A stretch of DNA of 39,234 bases from positions 1 to 39,234 of the forward strand of contig JANQKE010000133.1 in NCBI GenBank assembly GCA_028281265.1, in the 5' to 3' direction. The translations under genes were made by a program, and so were the position numbers. A model generated the notes under the pieces. It was given only the letters and a program-made list of their open reading frames with translations. It searched no databases and was not told where the DNA came from. Position 1 is the first letter of the stretch. Each line of letters starts with the position of its first letter. The DNA comes from Alphaproteobacteria bacterium. GTDB lineage: Bacteria; Pseudomonadota; Alphaproteobacteria; DSM-16000; Inquilinaceae. Shown in pieces: positions 1 through 6,681 of the stretch.

Positions 1-419
1 CATGCCTCGAGCATCCCGAAAACCACCATCGCGTCAATCAACACGACAAACTGGGACCACACCGTCACAAACACACCACGCTGTGATCAATCCGGGCTAA
101 CGCCGGACCGGGCTCTCGTGAACCGAACCCCGCAAAGCGGGTTTCGGCCATTCGGCTTCGATCCCTCGCGCGGGATTCGCCAGCGCGCTAGCGCGCTGAA
201 CTCTACTTTATTGCAAGGGGTTAGGGAGGACGCCGCCCTCCCTCCCTTGGCACGTGTTCTGCCGGTCTGGCAGGGCCGCGCCCCGCGCATGGCCCCAAAA
301 GGCCATGCCCGGATGCGGCAGCCCGGCCAGCCTCGAACCCGTACCGACCCACACCCACCCGCTCTCGGCGAGGGCCAGGGGTTGCAGACGCAACCCCAAA
401 CCCAAAGGAGACCGGGACC
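1..419. other. Gene-poor leader upstream of ardA
   Basis: No convincing complete gene is visible here. On the minus strand an open frame runs off the left edge and reads as a short hydrophobic stretch (VWSQFVVLIDAMVVFGMLEA). It could be the start of a truncated membrane protein, but it has no good ribosome site. The stretch holds a hairpin at 123-147 with 11-bp arms (10 of 11 paired) and an AAA loop, a perfect 18-bp palindrome at 181-198, and a GGGAGG/CCTCCC hairpin near 226-244. Clustered hairpins are common in the control regions of mobile elements; a specific role here is not shown. Confidence 0.4.
181..198. repeat. Perfect 18-bp palindrome (CAGCGCGCTAGCGCGCTG)
   Basis: The stretch is identical to its own reverse complement. 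It lies about 220 bp upstream of ardA in the mobile-element part of the window. It could be a protein binding site or a simple GC-rich palindrome; nothing nearby identifies a binding protein. Confidence 0.5.
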
Positions 420-926
420 ATGACCACGCTCTACGCTCAGCCCTATGACAGCACCGCCAAGGGCTTCTCTTTCGACACGACCGAAGCCTTCGAAGCCACC
501 ACAGCGCAGGCTGTGAACACTTACGGCCAGCGAGTCGAGGAGTTCGAGATCCAGTTCATCGACGGCGAGGCTATCGATTGCGCCCTGTTCGGCGCGTGGC
601 GGCCCGGTCAGGGCGACATCGGGGCCTTCCTCGACGCCGTGGACGACTGGGACGATGATCGCAAGCTGTGCTTCATCATCGCGGTTGATGAGATCGGCTA
701 CGCCGCCGCGGCGATCGCCGAGGACCCAGATGCGGCTGGGATCGACATCTACCCCGTCGAGAGCATGTGCAAGCTGGCGATGCAGTTCGTCGACGAGGGC
801 CTGTTCGGCCCTATCCCGGAGCCCCTGCAATTCTACCTCGACTACGAGGCCATCGCCCACGACCTGGCCGTGGATTACGCTGAGACGGATATCGCGGGCG
901 TGCGGTGCGTCTACCGGAGCGCCTGA
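420..926 (+). CDS. ardA: Antirestriction protein ArdA
   Basis: The 168-aa acidic protein has the composition and order of ArdA proteins: an early strand, then DxWDDD-type acidic segments (around residues 76-81) and a tail ending in a DYAETD-like motif. ArdA family proteins mimic the bent B-DNA substrate of type I restriction enzymes and block them, which protects incoming plasmids and integrative elements. The abundant Asp/Glu in this protein fits DNA mimicry. The start is the ATG after AAAGGAG with good spacing. It converges on the relaxase gene (only 17 bp between the stops) and belongs to the mobilizable module at the left of the window. I am fairly sure of the family from overall sequence character; the exact subgroup is not determined. 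Confidence 0.85.
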   Translation: MTTLYAQPYDSTAKGFSFDTTEAFEATTAQAVNTYGQRVEEFEIQFIDGEAIDCALFGAWRPGQGDIGAFLDAVDDWDDDRKLCFIIAVDEIGYAAAAIAEDPDAAGIDIYPVESMCKLAMQFVDEGLFGPIPEPLQFYLDYEAIAHDLAVDYAETDIAGVRCVYRSA

Positions 927-943
927 CCATGGGCGGGTTCGGA

Positions 944-2323
944 TCACCGCAAGACGCTCAGCTTGGCCTCGGCGATCTCCTCGCCGAGGCCGCTCACCGC
1001 CCCGGCTCCGGTCCGTCGCGGGTCCGGGTGCGGCGTCTTGGGCGTTCGGCTGTCGCCCTGCGTTTGGCCTTGAAGGCTTCGCGGCGGGCGGCGCGCTCCG
1101 CATCCTGCGGTGCAGGTGGGGGCGTGAGGGTACGGATATCCTGGGTGAGTTCCTGGATGATGCTGGCGGGCTTGCTCCGCCTTCCGCCCGATTGCGGCGC
1201 GGGTGTGAGCCTGTTCGGCCGCCGCCGCCGCGCGCTCGCGCCGGTCCCGCTCCTGCGCGCGGGCAACGGACAGGGCGTTTTCGGCCTCAAGGCGCTTGCG
1301 CCTGCCGGTGAGACGATCGAGGACGCCCAGCAAGCCTGTGCGCAGCTTGGCCGCGCGCTCATCAGCCTCCCGGCGTTCGCGTTCGGCCTGGGCGGCAGCG
1401 AGCCGCCTGGCCTGGTCCTTCTGATGCGCCCGGGCCTTCGCCTTCTCCGCTTCGAGGCGTTTGAGCGTCTCCCGCGCCCTCCGCGCCTGTTCGGCTTTCA
1501 GCGCTTCCAGCCGGTCCGTCACGGCCTTTGCGGCCTGCGCGTGGGCTTCGGCCACGCCGGGCAGAGCGTCCGGTTCGCCCAGCCGTTCCCGCAGCGCCCT
1601 GGTCCGCACGTCCGCCCAGCGCGCAAGGGCGTAAACCTCGCCCCGGTGATCCACGGCCACGAAGCCGCGCCGGTCGCCCCGGGCCAGCACATAGCCGTGT
1701 TCGGCCAGGGCATGGCCCAGCGCCGCCTTCGAATCCGACACCGCCCAGCAATCCCGGAAGATGTCTTTCAGCGCCTTCGGGTCCTGCTTGGCCCGTTTGG
1801 CCTGCTGCCATTCGGCGAGGGTGAAGTTGCGCGGATCACGCGCGCCCTTGCGGGCCAGGCCCGGCGGCATGATCCAGCCGTGATCATGATAGAGATCGCG
1901 CGCCACGTCCTGGAGCCTGCGCTTGTGATAAGGCAGGGCGCGTGCCCGCATGGCGTCGGCATCGATCCGGCACCACACCGCATGGGCGTGGCGTCGCACC
2001 GCGCCATCCGCCCCGCGCTTGTCATGGAAGACCAGGGCGCGCGGCTGACCCGTAAGACCCAGACGCGCTTCGGCCCGGTCCGCCGCATCCTCGAACGCCG
2101 CCGCGCCCACCTTCGCCCCCGGCGGCGGGTTGAGGCTCAGCGAAAACAGATGCTGCTTGCAGCGCGTGCCCCGGCTCACCGCTTCGGACTCGCGGAACGC
2201 GCCTTCGAGCGTCTCCGAGGCGAAGCCGCGCAGATCATGCACGACGACCTGCTCGTTCTCGTCCTTCATCAGATGCGCCGCCAGGTCCTTCGCCCCGCCG
2301 CGCGCATGGCCGACCAGGATCAT
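944..2323 (-). CDS. Relaxase/mobilization nuclease, probably frameshifted near its 3' end
   Basis: A 459-aa MobA/VirD2-like relaxase, which nicks oriT and pilots the strand during conjugative mobilization. The N-terminal part holds the metal-binding histidines (RRHAHAVW, H112 and H114, with H100 upstream) and the following RID segment. From about residue 245 it becomes a long charged coiled coil rich in Arg, Glu, Ala and Lys. After about residue 375 the frame turns into Pro/Gly/Thr-rich sequence unlike relaxases. An alternative minus frame running down to 994 continues the helical tail (QELTQDIRTL, then QDAERAARREAFKAKRR). A one-base shift around 1160-1195, at the GGCGGGC run, would join the two frames. 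The catalytic domain is untouched, so the protein may still work. The ATG lies 9 bp after the mobC stop, so the two are co-transcribed. Confidence 0.82.
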   Translation of the reverse strand: MILVGHARGGAKDLAAHLMKDENEQVVVHDLRGFASETLEGAFRESEAVSRGTRCKQHLFSLSLNPPPGAKVGAAAFEDAADRAEARLGLTGQPRALVFHDKRGADGAVRRHAHAVWCRIDADAMRARALPYHKRRLQDVARDLYHDHGWIMPPGLARKGARDPRNFTLAEWQQAKRAKQDPKALKDIFRDCWAVSDSKAALGHALAEHGYVLARGDRRGFVAVDHRGEVYALARWADVRTRALRERLGEPDALPGVAEAHAQAAKAVTDRLEALKAEQARRARETLKRLEAEKAKARAHQKDQARRLAAAQAERERREADERAAKLRTGLLGVLDRLTGRRKRLEAENALSVARAQERDRRERAAAAAEQAHTRAAIGRKAEQARQHHPGTHPGYPYPHAPTCTAGCGARRPPRSLQGQTQGDSRTPKTPHPDPRRTGAGAVSGLGEEIAEAKLSVLR

Positions 2324-2332
2324 GAGCGCCCC

Positions 2333-2764
2333 CTAATCGGGGCGCAGGCCGAGCGCCGTGATCAACGCCCGGCGCATGGCCGCGATATCGGCGCAGGCCC
2401 CGCGCAGGGCCGCCTGCGTCTCCGGCTTCACCGTGACCGAAGGGCCATCCAGTTGCCGGGAGAGCCGGTTCAGTCCCGCATGCAGGCCGGAGCGCCCCAG
2501 CGCCGCCAGCACCCGCCCCAGCGCCTCGTGGTCCCTGACCGGCGCATGCCTGCGCCCGCGGCGGGGTTTCACATCCTCGCCGAACAGCCGCAGCCGGACA
2601 TAGGCCCCCAGCGCCATGGTGCCCGCATCCCGCTCCAGCCGCGCCCGCTCTTCCGTGCTCAGGCGCACCGACAGCGGGGCCGGGCGCTTGCGCTTCCTGC
2701 GCACCGCCTGCCCGGCGGCGTCCCCGAAGACCCGGCCCGGCCCGGCCCCCGTACCCCCGCTCAT
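2333..2764 (-). CDS. mobC: Relaxosome accessory protein MobC-like
   Basis: A 143-aa basic protein. Its N-terminal part (residues 22-60: KRKRPAPLSVRLSTEERARLERDA) resembles a ribbon-helix-helix DNA-binding segment. The C-terminal part carries the pattern LNRLSRQLDG followed by a helix ending MRRALITALGLRPD, typical of MobC proteins. Such proteins bind near oriT, help strand opening and recruit the relaxase. The order mobC-relaxase on one strand is the usual one. Its start codon overlaps the stop of the 35-codon ORF upstream (ATGA), indicating translational coupling. oriT is expected upstream, in the 2869-3020 area, where repeats are seen. Confidence 0.8.
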   Translation of the reverse strand: MSGGTGAGPGRVFGDAAGQAVRRKRKRPAPLSVRLSTEERARLERDAGTMALGAYVRLRLFGEDVKPRRGRRHAPVRDHEALGRVLAALGRSGLHAGLNRLSRQLDGPSVTVKPETQAALRGACADIAAMRRALITALGLRPD

Positions 2765-2868
2765 AGCCCGGGGCCCTCAATATCGAGGTCAAGGTGCTTG
2801 AGTTGGATCTCCCAATCCGCCAGAACCTGGAACAGCGCGTTCAACTGAATGCCTTCCGGCAGCACCAT
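2761..2868 (-). CDS. Small 35-aa ORF coupled to mobC
   Basis: The ORF starts at ATG 2868 and stops at TGA 2761-2763; the stop overlaps the mobC start as ATGA. A purine-rich ribosome site (AAAGGAAAAA) lies immediately upstream. The predicted peptide begins MVLPEGIQLNALFQVL, is acidic and amphipathic, and contains HLDLDIEG near its end. I do not recognise a family. Coupling, a ribosome site and position as first gene of the mob operon support a real leader gene or small protein. It could also be only a translational leader that tunes mobC expression. Confidence 0.5.
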   Translation of the reverse strand: MVLPEGIQLNALFQVLADWEIQLKHLDLDIEGPGL

Positions 2869-2891
2869 TTTTTCCTTTAAAGATCAATGAT

Positions 2892-3287
2892 TTAGGGCAG
2901 TACTGAGACGAGCCGTTCTTGGCGAACATTGGTGAACGTTGGCGGAACTCGGTGAAAAACACGGGGAAAACGAGGGGGAGATGTTCCCTCACCGTTCTCA
3001 CGATCCCCGTTCGCCAACGCGATCAGGTTATCCAGTTCCTGCCTTGCGGCCTGAAGGTCGCGTAGGAGCTGCGGCTCGATCACCGCTGACAGTGCGGCCA
3101 TTTGCTCCGGATCGTCGAGATCGATCGTCTCCGCCGGCAGCGCCTTCTCCGTGACGGCTTCGCCCGTGGCCGGATCGATCGGCCGCCACCGACGCTGCCG
3201 ACGCGCAGCGACCGGCCGACCGGGCCGGAACCTCATCAGGATCTCGCACGGCCGGGCTTCCGCCGTCAGGATCCGCCCGGGCGTCAC
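2892..3287 (-). CDS. Hypothetical protein upstream of the mob operon
   Basis: A 131-aa open frame with no family I recognise. The central part (RRWRPIDPATGEAVTE, then DDPEQMAALSAV and LLRDLQAARQELDNLIAL) looks like genuine protein with an amphipathic helix. The N-terminal 20 residues and the tail after residue 95 look less protein-like. A start at the internal ATG near 3236 (MRFRPGRP) is as likely as the far one. The 3' end overlaps the 10-bp repeats at 2919-2948, which may be the functional element there. It probably belongs to the mobile element and reads in the same direction as mobC. Confidence 0.4.
   Translation of the reverse strand: MTPGRILTAEARPCEILMRFRPGRPVAARRQRRWRPIDPATGEAVTEKALPAETIDLDDPEQMAALSAVIEPQLLRDLQAARQELDNLIALANGDRENGEGTSPPRFPRVFHRVPPTFTNVRQERLVSVLP
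2919..2948. repeat. Three tandem 10-bp repeats TTGGYGAAC (iteron-like)
   Basis: TTGGCGAACA, TTGGTGAACG and TTGGCGGAAC follow each other with an exact 10-bp period, about one helical turn. An inverted copy (GTTCGCCAAC) lies at 3009-3018. The block sits 50-80 bp upstream of the 35-codon ORF and mobC start. Helically phased repeats in this position are typical of binding sites for a relaxosome or replication/partition protein. This is therefore a candidate part of oriT or the mob promoter operator. Confidence 0.5.
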
Positions 3288-3670
3288 CAGACCGTTTCAA
3301 GCAGCCTGCCGGCAGCAACGGTCCGGCAGCTCGGCCGGGCCGGCCGGCCCGGCCGACGGGCTCGGGCCGGGGCCGTCGGGGTGTGGAACGGGGCGGACAC
3401 CACCGGCAGGAGGCGCCGTCCCCGTCCCGCGCGCCCATCGCCGCCGGCGTTGCGGCCGGGCCGTCGCCCGATGGCAGGGTCCGCCCGTGTCGGAAAACCC
3501 CTTGCCTCGGTGACCGAATTGCCCCATATCGCCGCTCTCCCGAACGGGCCTGTTTGGGTAGTCCGACGAAGGCCGGCACGGCGGCGCACGCCTCCCCCGC
3601 TGATCGCACCCGCCGGACTACCCAAGCAGGATGCGGATCCGGGTCTCAGTCTGCTGATATGGAGGATGCC
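3288..3670. other. Junction between the mobile region and spe genes, no gene seen
   Basis: No open frame here looks like a real gene. The stretch holds a perfect 26-bp GC-only palindrome apart from its outer T/A (3329-3354) and, closer to speD, a 17-bp inverted repeat (3549-3565 and 3614-3630). It separates mobile-element genes from core polyamine genes, so an element boundary is likely to lie in it. I see no clear attachment duplication inside the window. Confidence 0.4.
3549..3630. repeat. 17-bp inverted repeat, 48-nt loop, in the speD leader
   Basis: CCTGTTTGGGTAGTCCG (3549-3565) is the reverse complement of the segment at 3614-3630 except for one base. The repeat ends 41 bp before the speD start. 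If transcribed it would form a long stem that could act as a leader structure. Alternatively the two arms are terminal repeats of a tiny insertion. Composition differs from the surrounding CCGG-rich DNA. Confidence 0.5.
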
Positions 3671-4207
3671 ATGGCTGACCAGGCCGGGGTCTTCCAGTTG
3701 GGGATGGACTTGGACCGTCAGGCCGCCGGTCGCGCCCGCGATCGCGCGGTGGTCTGTGATGCTCCCGCGCTGGAACCCGACGTCGCCTCGCACACCGCGA
3801 GCGACGACAGTCTCGATCATTTCATCACCCGCAACGGCCGTGTCTACGCGGGCACGCACCTGATCATCGATCTGTGGGGCGCGCGTCGGCTCGACGAGCT
3901 CGGCCATGTCGAGGCCACCTTGCGTCGGTGCGTGGAGGCGGCCCGGGCGACGCTGCTGCACATCCACCTGCACCACTTCACCCCCAATGGCGGGATCTCC
4001 GGTGTGGCGGTGCTGGCGGAAAGCCATATCTCCATCCATTCCTGGCCGGAGCGCGACTACGCGGCCCTCGACGTGTTCATGTGCGGCGATAGCGAGCCGC
4101 ACCGGGCCATCGAGATCCTGAGGGAGGCGTTCGACGCCGCCCGGGTCGACGTGCACGAGCATTGCCGCGGCGAGGTCGGCCGGGTGATGCTGGCCGCCGC
4201 CGAATAG
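3671..4207 (+). CDS. speD: S-adenosylmethionine decarboxylase proenzyme
   Basis: It makes decarboxylated SAM, the aminopropyl donor for spermidine. The 178-aa proenzyme has the autocleavage site AESHISIHSWPE: cleavage between E117 and S118 would give the pyruvoyl group. H123 (five residues on) and C138 (FMCG, twenty residues on) match the processing His and catalytic Cys of the bacterial class 1B enzyme. The N-terminal 45 or so residues are longer than in the usual 120-140-aa enzyme and look unstructured. ATG 3671 is chosen because GGAGG lies 5 bp upstream; an ATG at 3659 is in frame but lacks such a site. speE follows 73 bp downstream, so the two steps are probably one operon. Confidence 0.93.
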   Translation: MADQAGVFQLGMDLDRQAAGRARDRAVVCDAPALEPDVASHTASDDSLDHFITRNGRVYAGTHLIIDLWGARRLDELGHVEATLRRCVEAARATLLHIHLHHFTPNGGISGVAVLAESHISIHSWPERDYAALDVFMCGDSEPHRAIEILREAFDAARVDVHEHCRGEVGRVMLAAAE

Positions 4208-4280
4208 TCGGCGCCGTCGCCAGCGGCCCTGTCGGTGGCATGGGAGGGCGCCGGTGGCCGTTTGTGGGGGGAAGAGACGC

Positions 4281-5189
4281 ATGACCGACCACCCGACCGG
4301 GGCCGGCGCCCTGCACGTCGCCGACCCCTGGACCCGGCCCGGCTGGTACACCGAAACCCTGCATGGCGGCGCGGCCCAGGGCTTCCCGGTGTCCGAGGTC
4401 CGGTTCCGTGACCACACCGATCTGCAGGATCTGGTGATCTTCGAGACGCCGGTGTTCGGCAAGGTGATGGCGCTCGACGGCGTCATCCAGACCACCACCG
4501 CCGACGAGCATGTCTATCACGAGATGATGGCCCATGTGCCGCTGCTGGCCCATGGCGCGGCCGCGGACGTGCTGATCGTCGGCGGCGGCGATGGCGGCAT
4601 GCTGCGCCGGGTGCTGATGCATCCGGGCGTGAAGCGCTGCACCATGGTGGAGATCGACCGCGCCGTCGTCGATCTGAGCCTCGCGCAGTTGCCGGAGATC
4701 TCCGCCGGCGCGTTCGAGGACCCGCGCACCGATCTGGTGATCGCCGATGGCTGCCGCTATGTGGCGGAGACCGACCGGCGGTTCGACGTCATCATCATCG
4801 ATTCGACCGACCCGATCGGCCCCGGGGCGGTGCTGTTCACCGAGACGTTCTACGCCGACTGCAAGCGCTGCCTGAAGCCTGGCGGGGTGTTCGTCAACCA
4901 GGCCTCCGTCCCGTTTCTCCAGGGCGAGGAGCTGGCGATGATCGTGCGCAACCTGCGGCCGAGCTTCGCGGATGTCACGGCCTATGTCGGCGCGGTGCCG
5001 ACCTATTACGGCGGGCTGATGACGTTCGGCTGGGCGTCGGACGACCCGAGCTTGCGGACGGTACCGGCGGAGACGATCGCCGCACGCTACCGGGCCGCCG
5101 GGCTCGCGACCGACTACTACACCCCGGCCCTGCACGCGGCCGCCTTCGCCCTGCCGGCCTTCATCGACCGGATCGTGCACGCGGGCTAG
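4281..5189 (+). CDS. speE: Spermidine synthase (polyamine aminopropyltransferase)
   Basis: It transfers the aminopropyl group from decarboxylated SAM to putrescine. The 302-aa protein has the Rossmann motif VLIVGGGDGGMLRRVL (residues 97-111), the acidic VEID of the next strand, and the signature DSTDPIGPG (174-182), whose second Asp is the catalytic base region. YYGG near the C-terminus is also conserved in the family. ATG 4281 follows GGGGGGAAGAG; an in-frame upstream GTG at 4254 would add nine residues without a better site. It lies directly after speD, which supplies its co-substrate. Confidence 0.95.
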   Translation: MTDHPTGAGALHVADPWTRPGWYTETLHGGAAQGFPVSEVRFRDHTDLQDLVIFETPVFGKVMALDGVIQTTTADEHVYHEMMAHVPLLAHGAAADVLIVGGGDGGMLRRVLMHPGVKRCTMVEIDRAVVDLSLAQLPEISAGAFEDPRTDLVIADGCRYVAETDRRFDVIIIDSTDPIGPGAVLFTETFYADCKRCLKPGGVFVNQASVPFLQGEELAMIVRNLRPSFADVTAYVGAVPTYYGGLMTFGWASDDPSLRTVPAETIAARYRAAGLATDYYTPALHAAAFALPAFIDRIVHAG

Positions 5190-5245
5190 AGCAAGAGGAG
5201 TGTCAGAGCGGGATGGCGCGCAGATCTCCCACCCCAGGGGTGCGC

Positions 5246-5274
5246 TTGACAGCGGCAGGGGGCTCGCCCTATCA
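5246..5274 (+). promoter_or_regulatory. Probable sigma-70 promoter of rpmB
   Basis: TTGACA (5246-5251) is followed after exactly 17 bp by CTATCA (5269-5274). This is the strongest housekeeping-type promoter match I noticed in the window. It leaves a leader of about 160 nt before rpmB. speE ends 57 bp upstream, so rpmB is likely transcribed on its own. Confidence 0.6.
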
Positions 5275-5438
5275 CCCGCCATCCGCGCGCCCGGCCGTCC
5301 GCCGGGCGCCGTCGTTTTGAGCGACCCCATGAGCGTGATCGCCCGGGTGTCGCGGCGCGACGACCGGGCCGGCCCCGCCCGATCCGGCCGCCGCAAGAGT
5401 GCCGCCCCCGAGCCGCTGTGTGAAAGAGGACGAGACCG

Positions 5439-5735
5439 ATGGCCCGACGGTGTGCTGTGACCGGCAAGGGTGTGCTGACCGGCCATAACGTCAGCCACTC
5501 CCAGATCAAGACCAAGCGCCGGTTCCTGCCGAACCTGCAGAACGCGAGCTTCCTGTCCGACGCGCTGGGGGAGACGATCAAGATGCGCGTTTCCATGGCC
5601 GGCCTGCGGACGATCGAAAAGCGCGGCGGTCTCGATGCGTTCCTGATGTCCCAAGCGCCGACCAAGCTGGCCCCGGAACTGCGCGCCTTGCGCAAGCGGG
5701 TCGAGGCCGCCAAGGCCGCCGCCGAAACGGCCTGA
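5439..5735 (+). CDS. rpmB: 50S ribosomal protein L28
   Basis: The 98-aa basic protein begins MARRCAVTGKGVLTGHNVSHSQIKTKRR-like (seen in two blocks) and has the L28 features: the paired KG/GN turns, RRFLPNLQ and a core reading MRVSMAGLRTIEKRGGLD. The C-terminal Lys/Ala-rich tail is usual in alphaproteobacteria. It is part of the large ribosomal subunit. The start follows GAAAGAGGACGAG. A strong promoter lies upstream and a hairpin with a T-run downstream, so it forms a single-gene unit. Confidence 0.96.
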   Translation: MARRCAVTGKGVLTGHNVSHSQIKTKRRFLPNLQNASFLSDALGETIKMRVSMAGLRTIEKRGGLDAFLMSQAPTKLAPELRALRKRVEAAKAAAETA

Positions 5736-5789
5736 CCGCAAGGCAGCCCCGCTTGACCGCGGGGGGCCGTCGACCCCAGGCTGAGGCGG

Positions 5790-5823
5790 ACGGCGTTTCC
5801 GAACCCCCGGGGACGCCGTTTTT
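5790..5823 (+). terminator. Rho-independent terminator of rpmB
   Basis: The arms ACGGCGT (5790-5796) and ACGCCGT (5813-5819) pair perfectly around a C/G-rich loop. A run of five T follows (5819-5823). It lies 55 bp after the rpmB stop and before the queuosine-precursor transporter. Confidence 0.75.
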
Positions 5824-5883
5824 GCCGGTACCCCCGCCGGATACCGTGACCGTGCCCAGGGGCCGGGGCGGAAGAGGAATGTG

Positions 5884-6681
5884 ATGCTCGACTTGTCGCC
5901 CGCGGGCGTGATCGCGGCCTTGCAGGCCTGGCCGCCGGAAGCGGTCTGGCTGCTGCTGTTGGGGGTGTGCTTCTCGGCGGCGCTGATCCTGGTGCGTCTG
6001 TTCGGGGAGGCCGGAGCGTATCTCTACATCGCCGTTGCGATCCTCGGCGCCAACATCCAGGTGATGAAGCCGGTCGACTTCGCCGTGTTCGCCGATCCGG
6101 TGGCGCTGGGAACGGTGCTGTTCGCGTCCACCTATCTCGCCACCGACATCCTGCGGGAGCATTATGGCGCCGCCGCCGCCCGGCGCGGCGTGCATCTGGG
6201 CTTTGCCGCGTATCTGTTGTGGGTGATCCTGATGGTGATCACCTTGGGCTTCCGCCCGCTCGACCCGGCCGCGGCCGGCGAGGGGCTGGCCTGGGCGCTG
6301 CCTAACCATGACGCCATCGCCACCCTGTTCACCCCGGCCCCGGCCTTCTTCGCCGCCGGGATGATCGCCTATCTGGTCAGCCAGTACCACGACATCTGGC
6401 TCTACGGCATCCTGCGCCGGATGACCGGCGGGCGGTTTCTGTGGCTGCGCAACAACGCGTCGACCTGGCTGTCCGCACTGATCGACAACATCCTGTTCTC
6501 GGTCCTGGCCTGGGTCGTCTTCGCCTCCACCCCGATGGCGTGGGAGCCGCTGGTGTTCACCTACATCCTGGGCACCTACTGGCTGCGGCTGGCGGTGGCG
6601 GTGCTGGATACCCCGTTCGTCTACCTGGCGCGCTATACCGTCAAGCCCAACCTGGGAGCCCCGGCGGCCGCCCATGCGTAA
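5884..6681 (+). CDS. yhhQ: Queuosine precursor transporter (YhhQ/VUT family)
   Basis: A 265-aa integral membrane protein with about six hydrophobic segments. Family features are the ASTYLATDILREHYG block (residues 81-95), the segment YLVSQYHDIWLYGILRRMTGGRFLWLRNN and the following STWLSALIDNILF. YhhQ-family proteins import 7-deazapurine precursors (preQ0, preQ1 or, in some bacteria, queuine). ATG 5884 is chosen because GAGGA lies five bases upstream; the adjacent GTG 5881 is also possible. Its last 8 bp overlap the start of tgt, so transport and insertion of the base into tRNA are coupled. Confidence 0.9.
   Translation: MLDLSPAGVIAALQAWPPEAVWLLLLGVCFSAALILVRLFGEAGAYLYIAVAILGANIQVMKPVDFAVFADPVALGTVLFASTYLATDILREHYGAAAARRGVHLGFAAYLLWVILMVITLGFRPLDPAAAGEGLAWALPNHDAIATLFTPAPAFFAAGMIAYLVSQYHDIWLYGILRRMTGGRFLWLRNNASTWLSALIDNILFSVLAWVVFASTPMAWEPLVFTYILGTYWLRLAVAVLDTPFVYLARYTVKPNLGAPAAAHA

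Noticed and set aside
1..74. Minus-strand hydrophobic open frame running off the left edge
   Set aside because: Too short and without a clear start or ribosome site to call a gene; noted only in the region entry.
5184..5200. CTAGAGCA at the speE stop, resembling an edge of the two-hairpin element
   Set aside because: Only eight bases match and no hairpin follows.
4077..5741. Very long open frame antisense to speE and rpmB
   Set aside because: High-GC antisense frame with Arg/Gly/His-biased composition; the plus-strand genes are certain.
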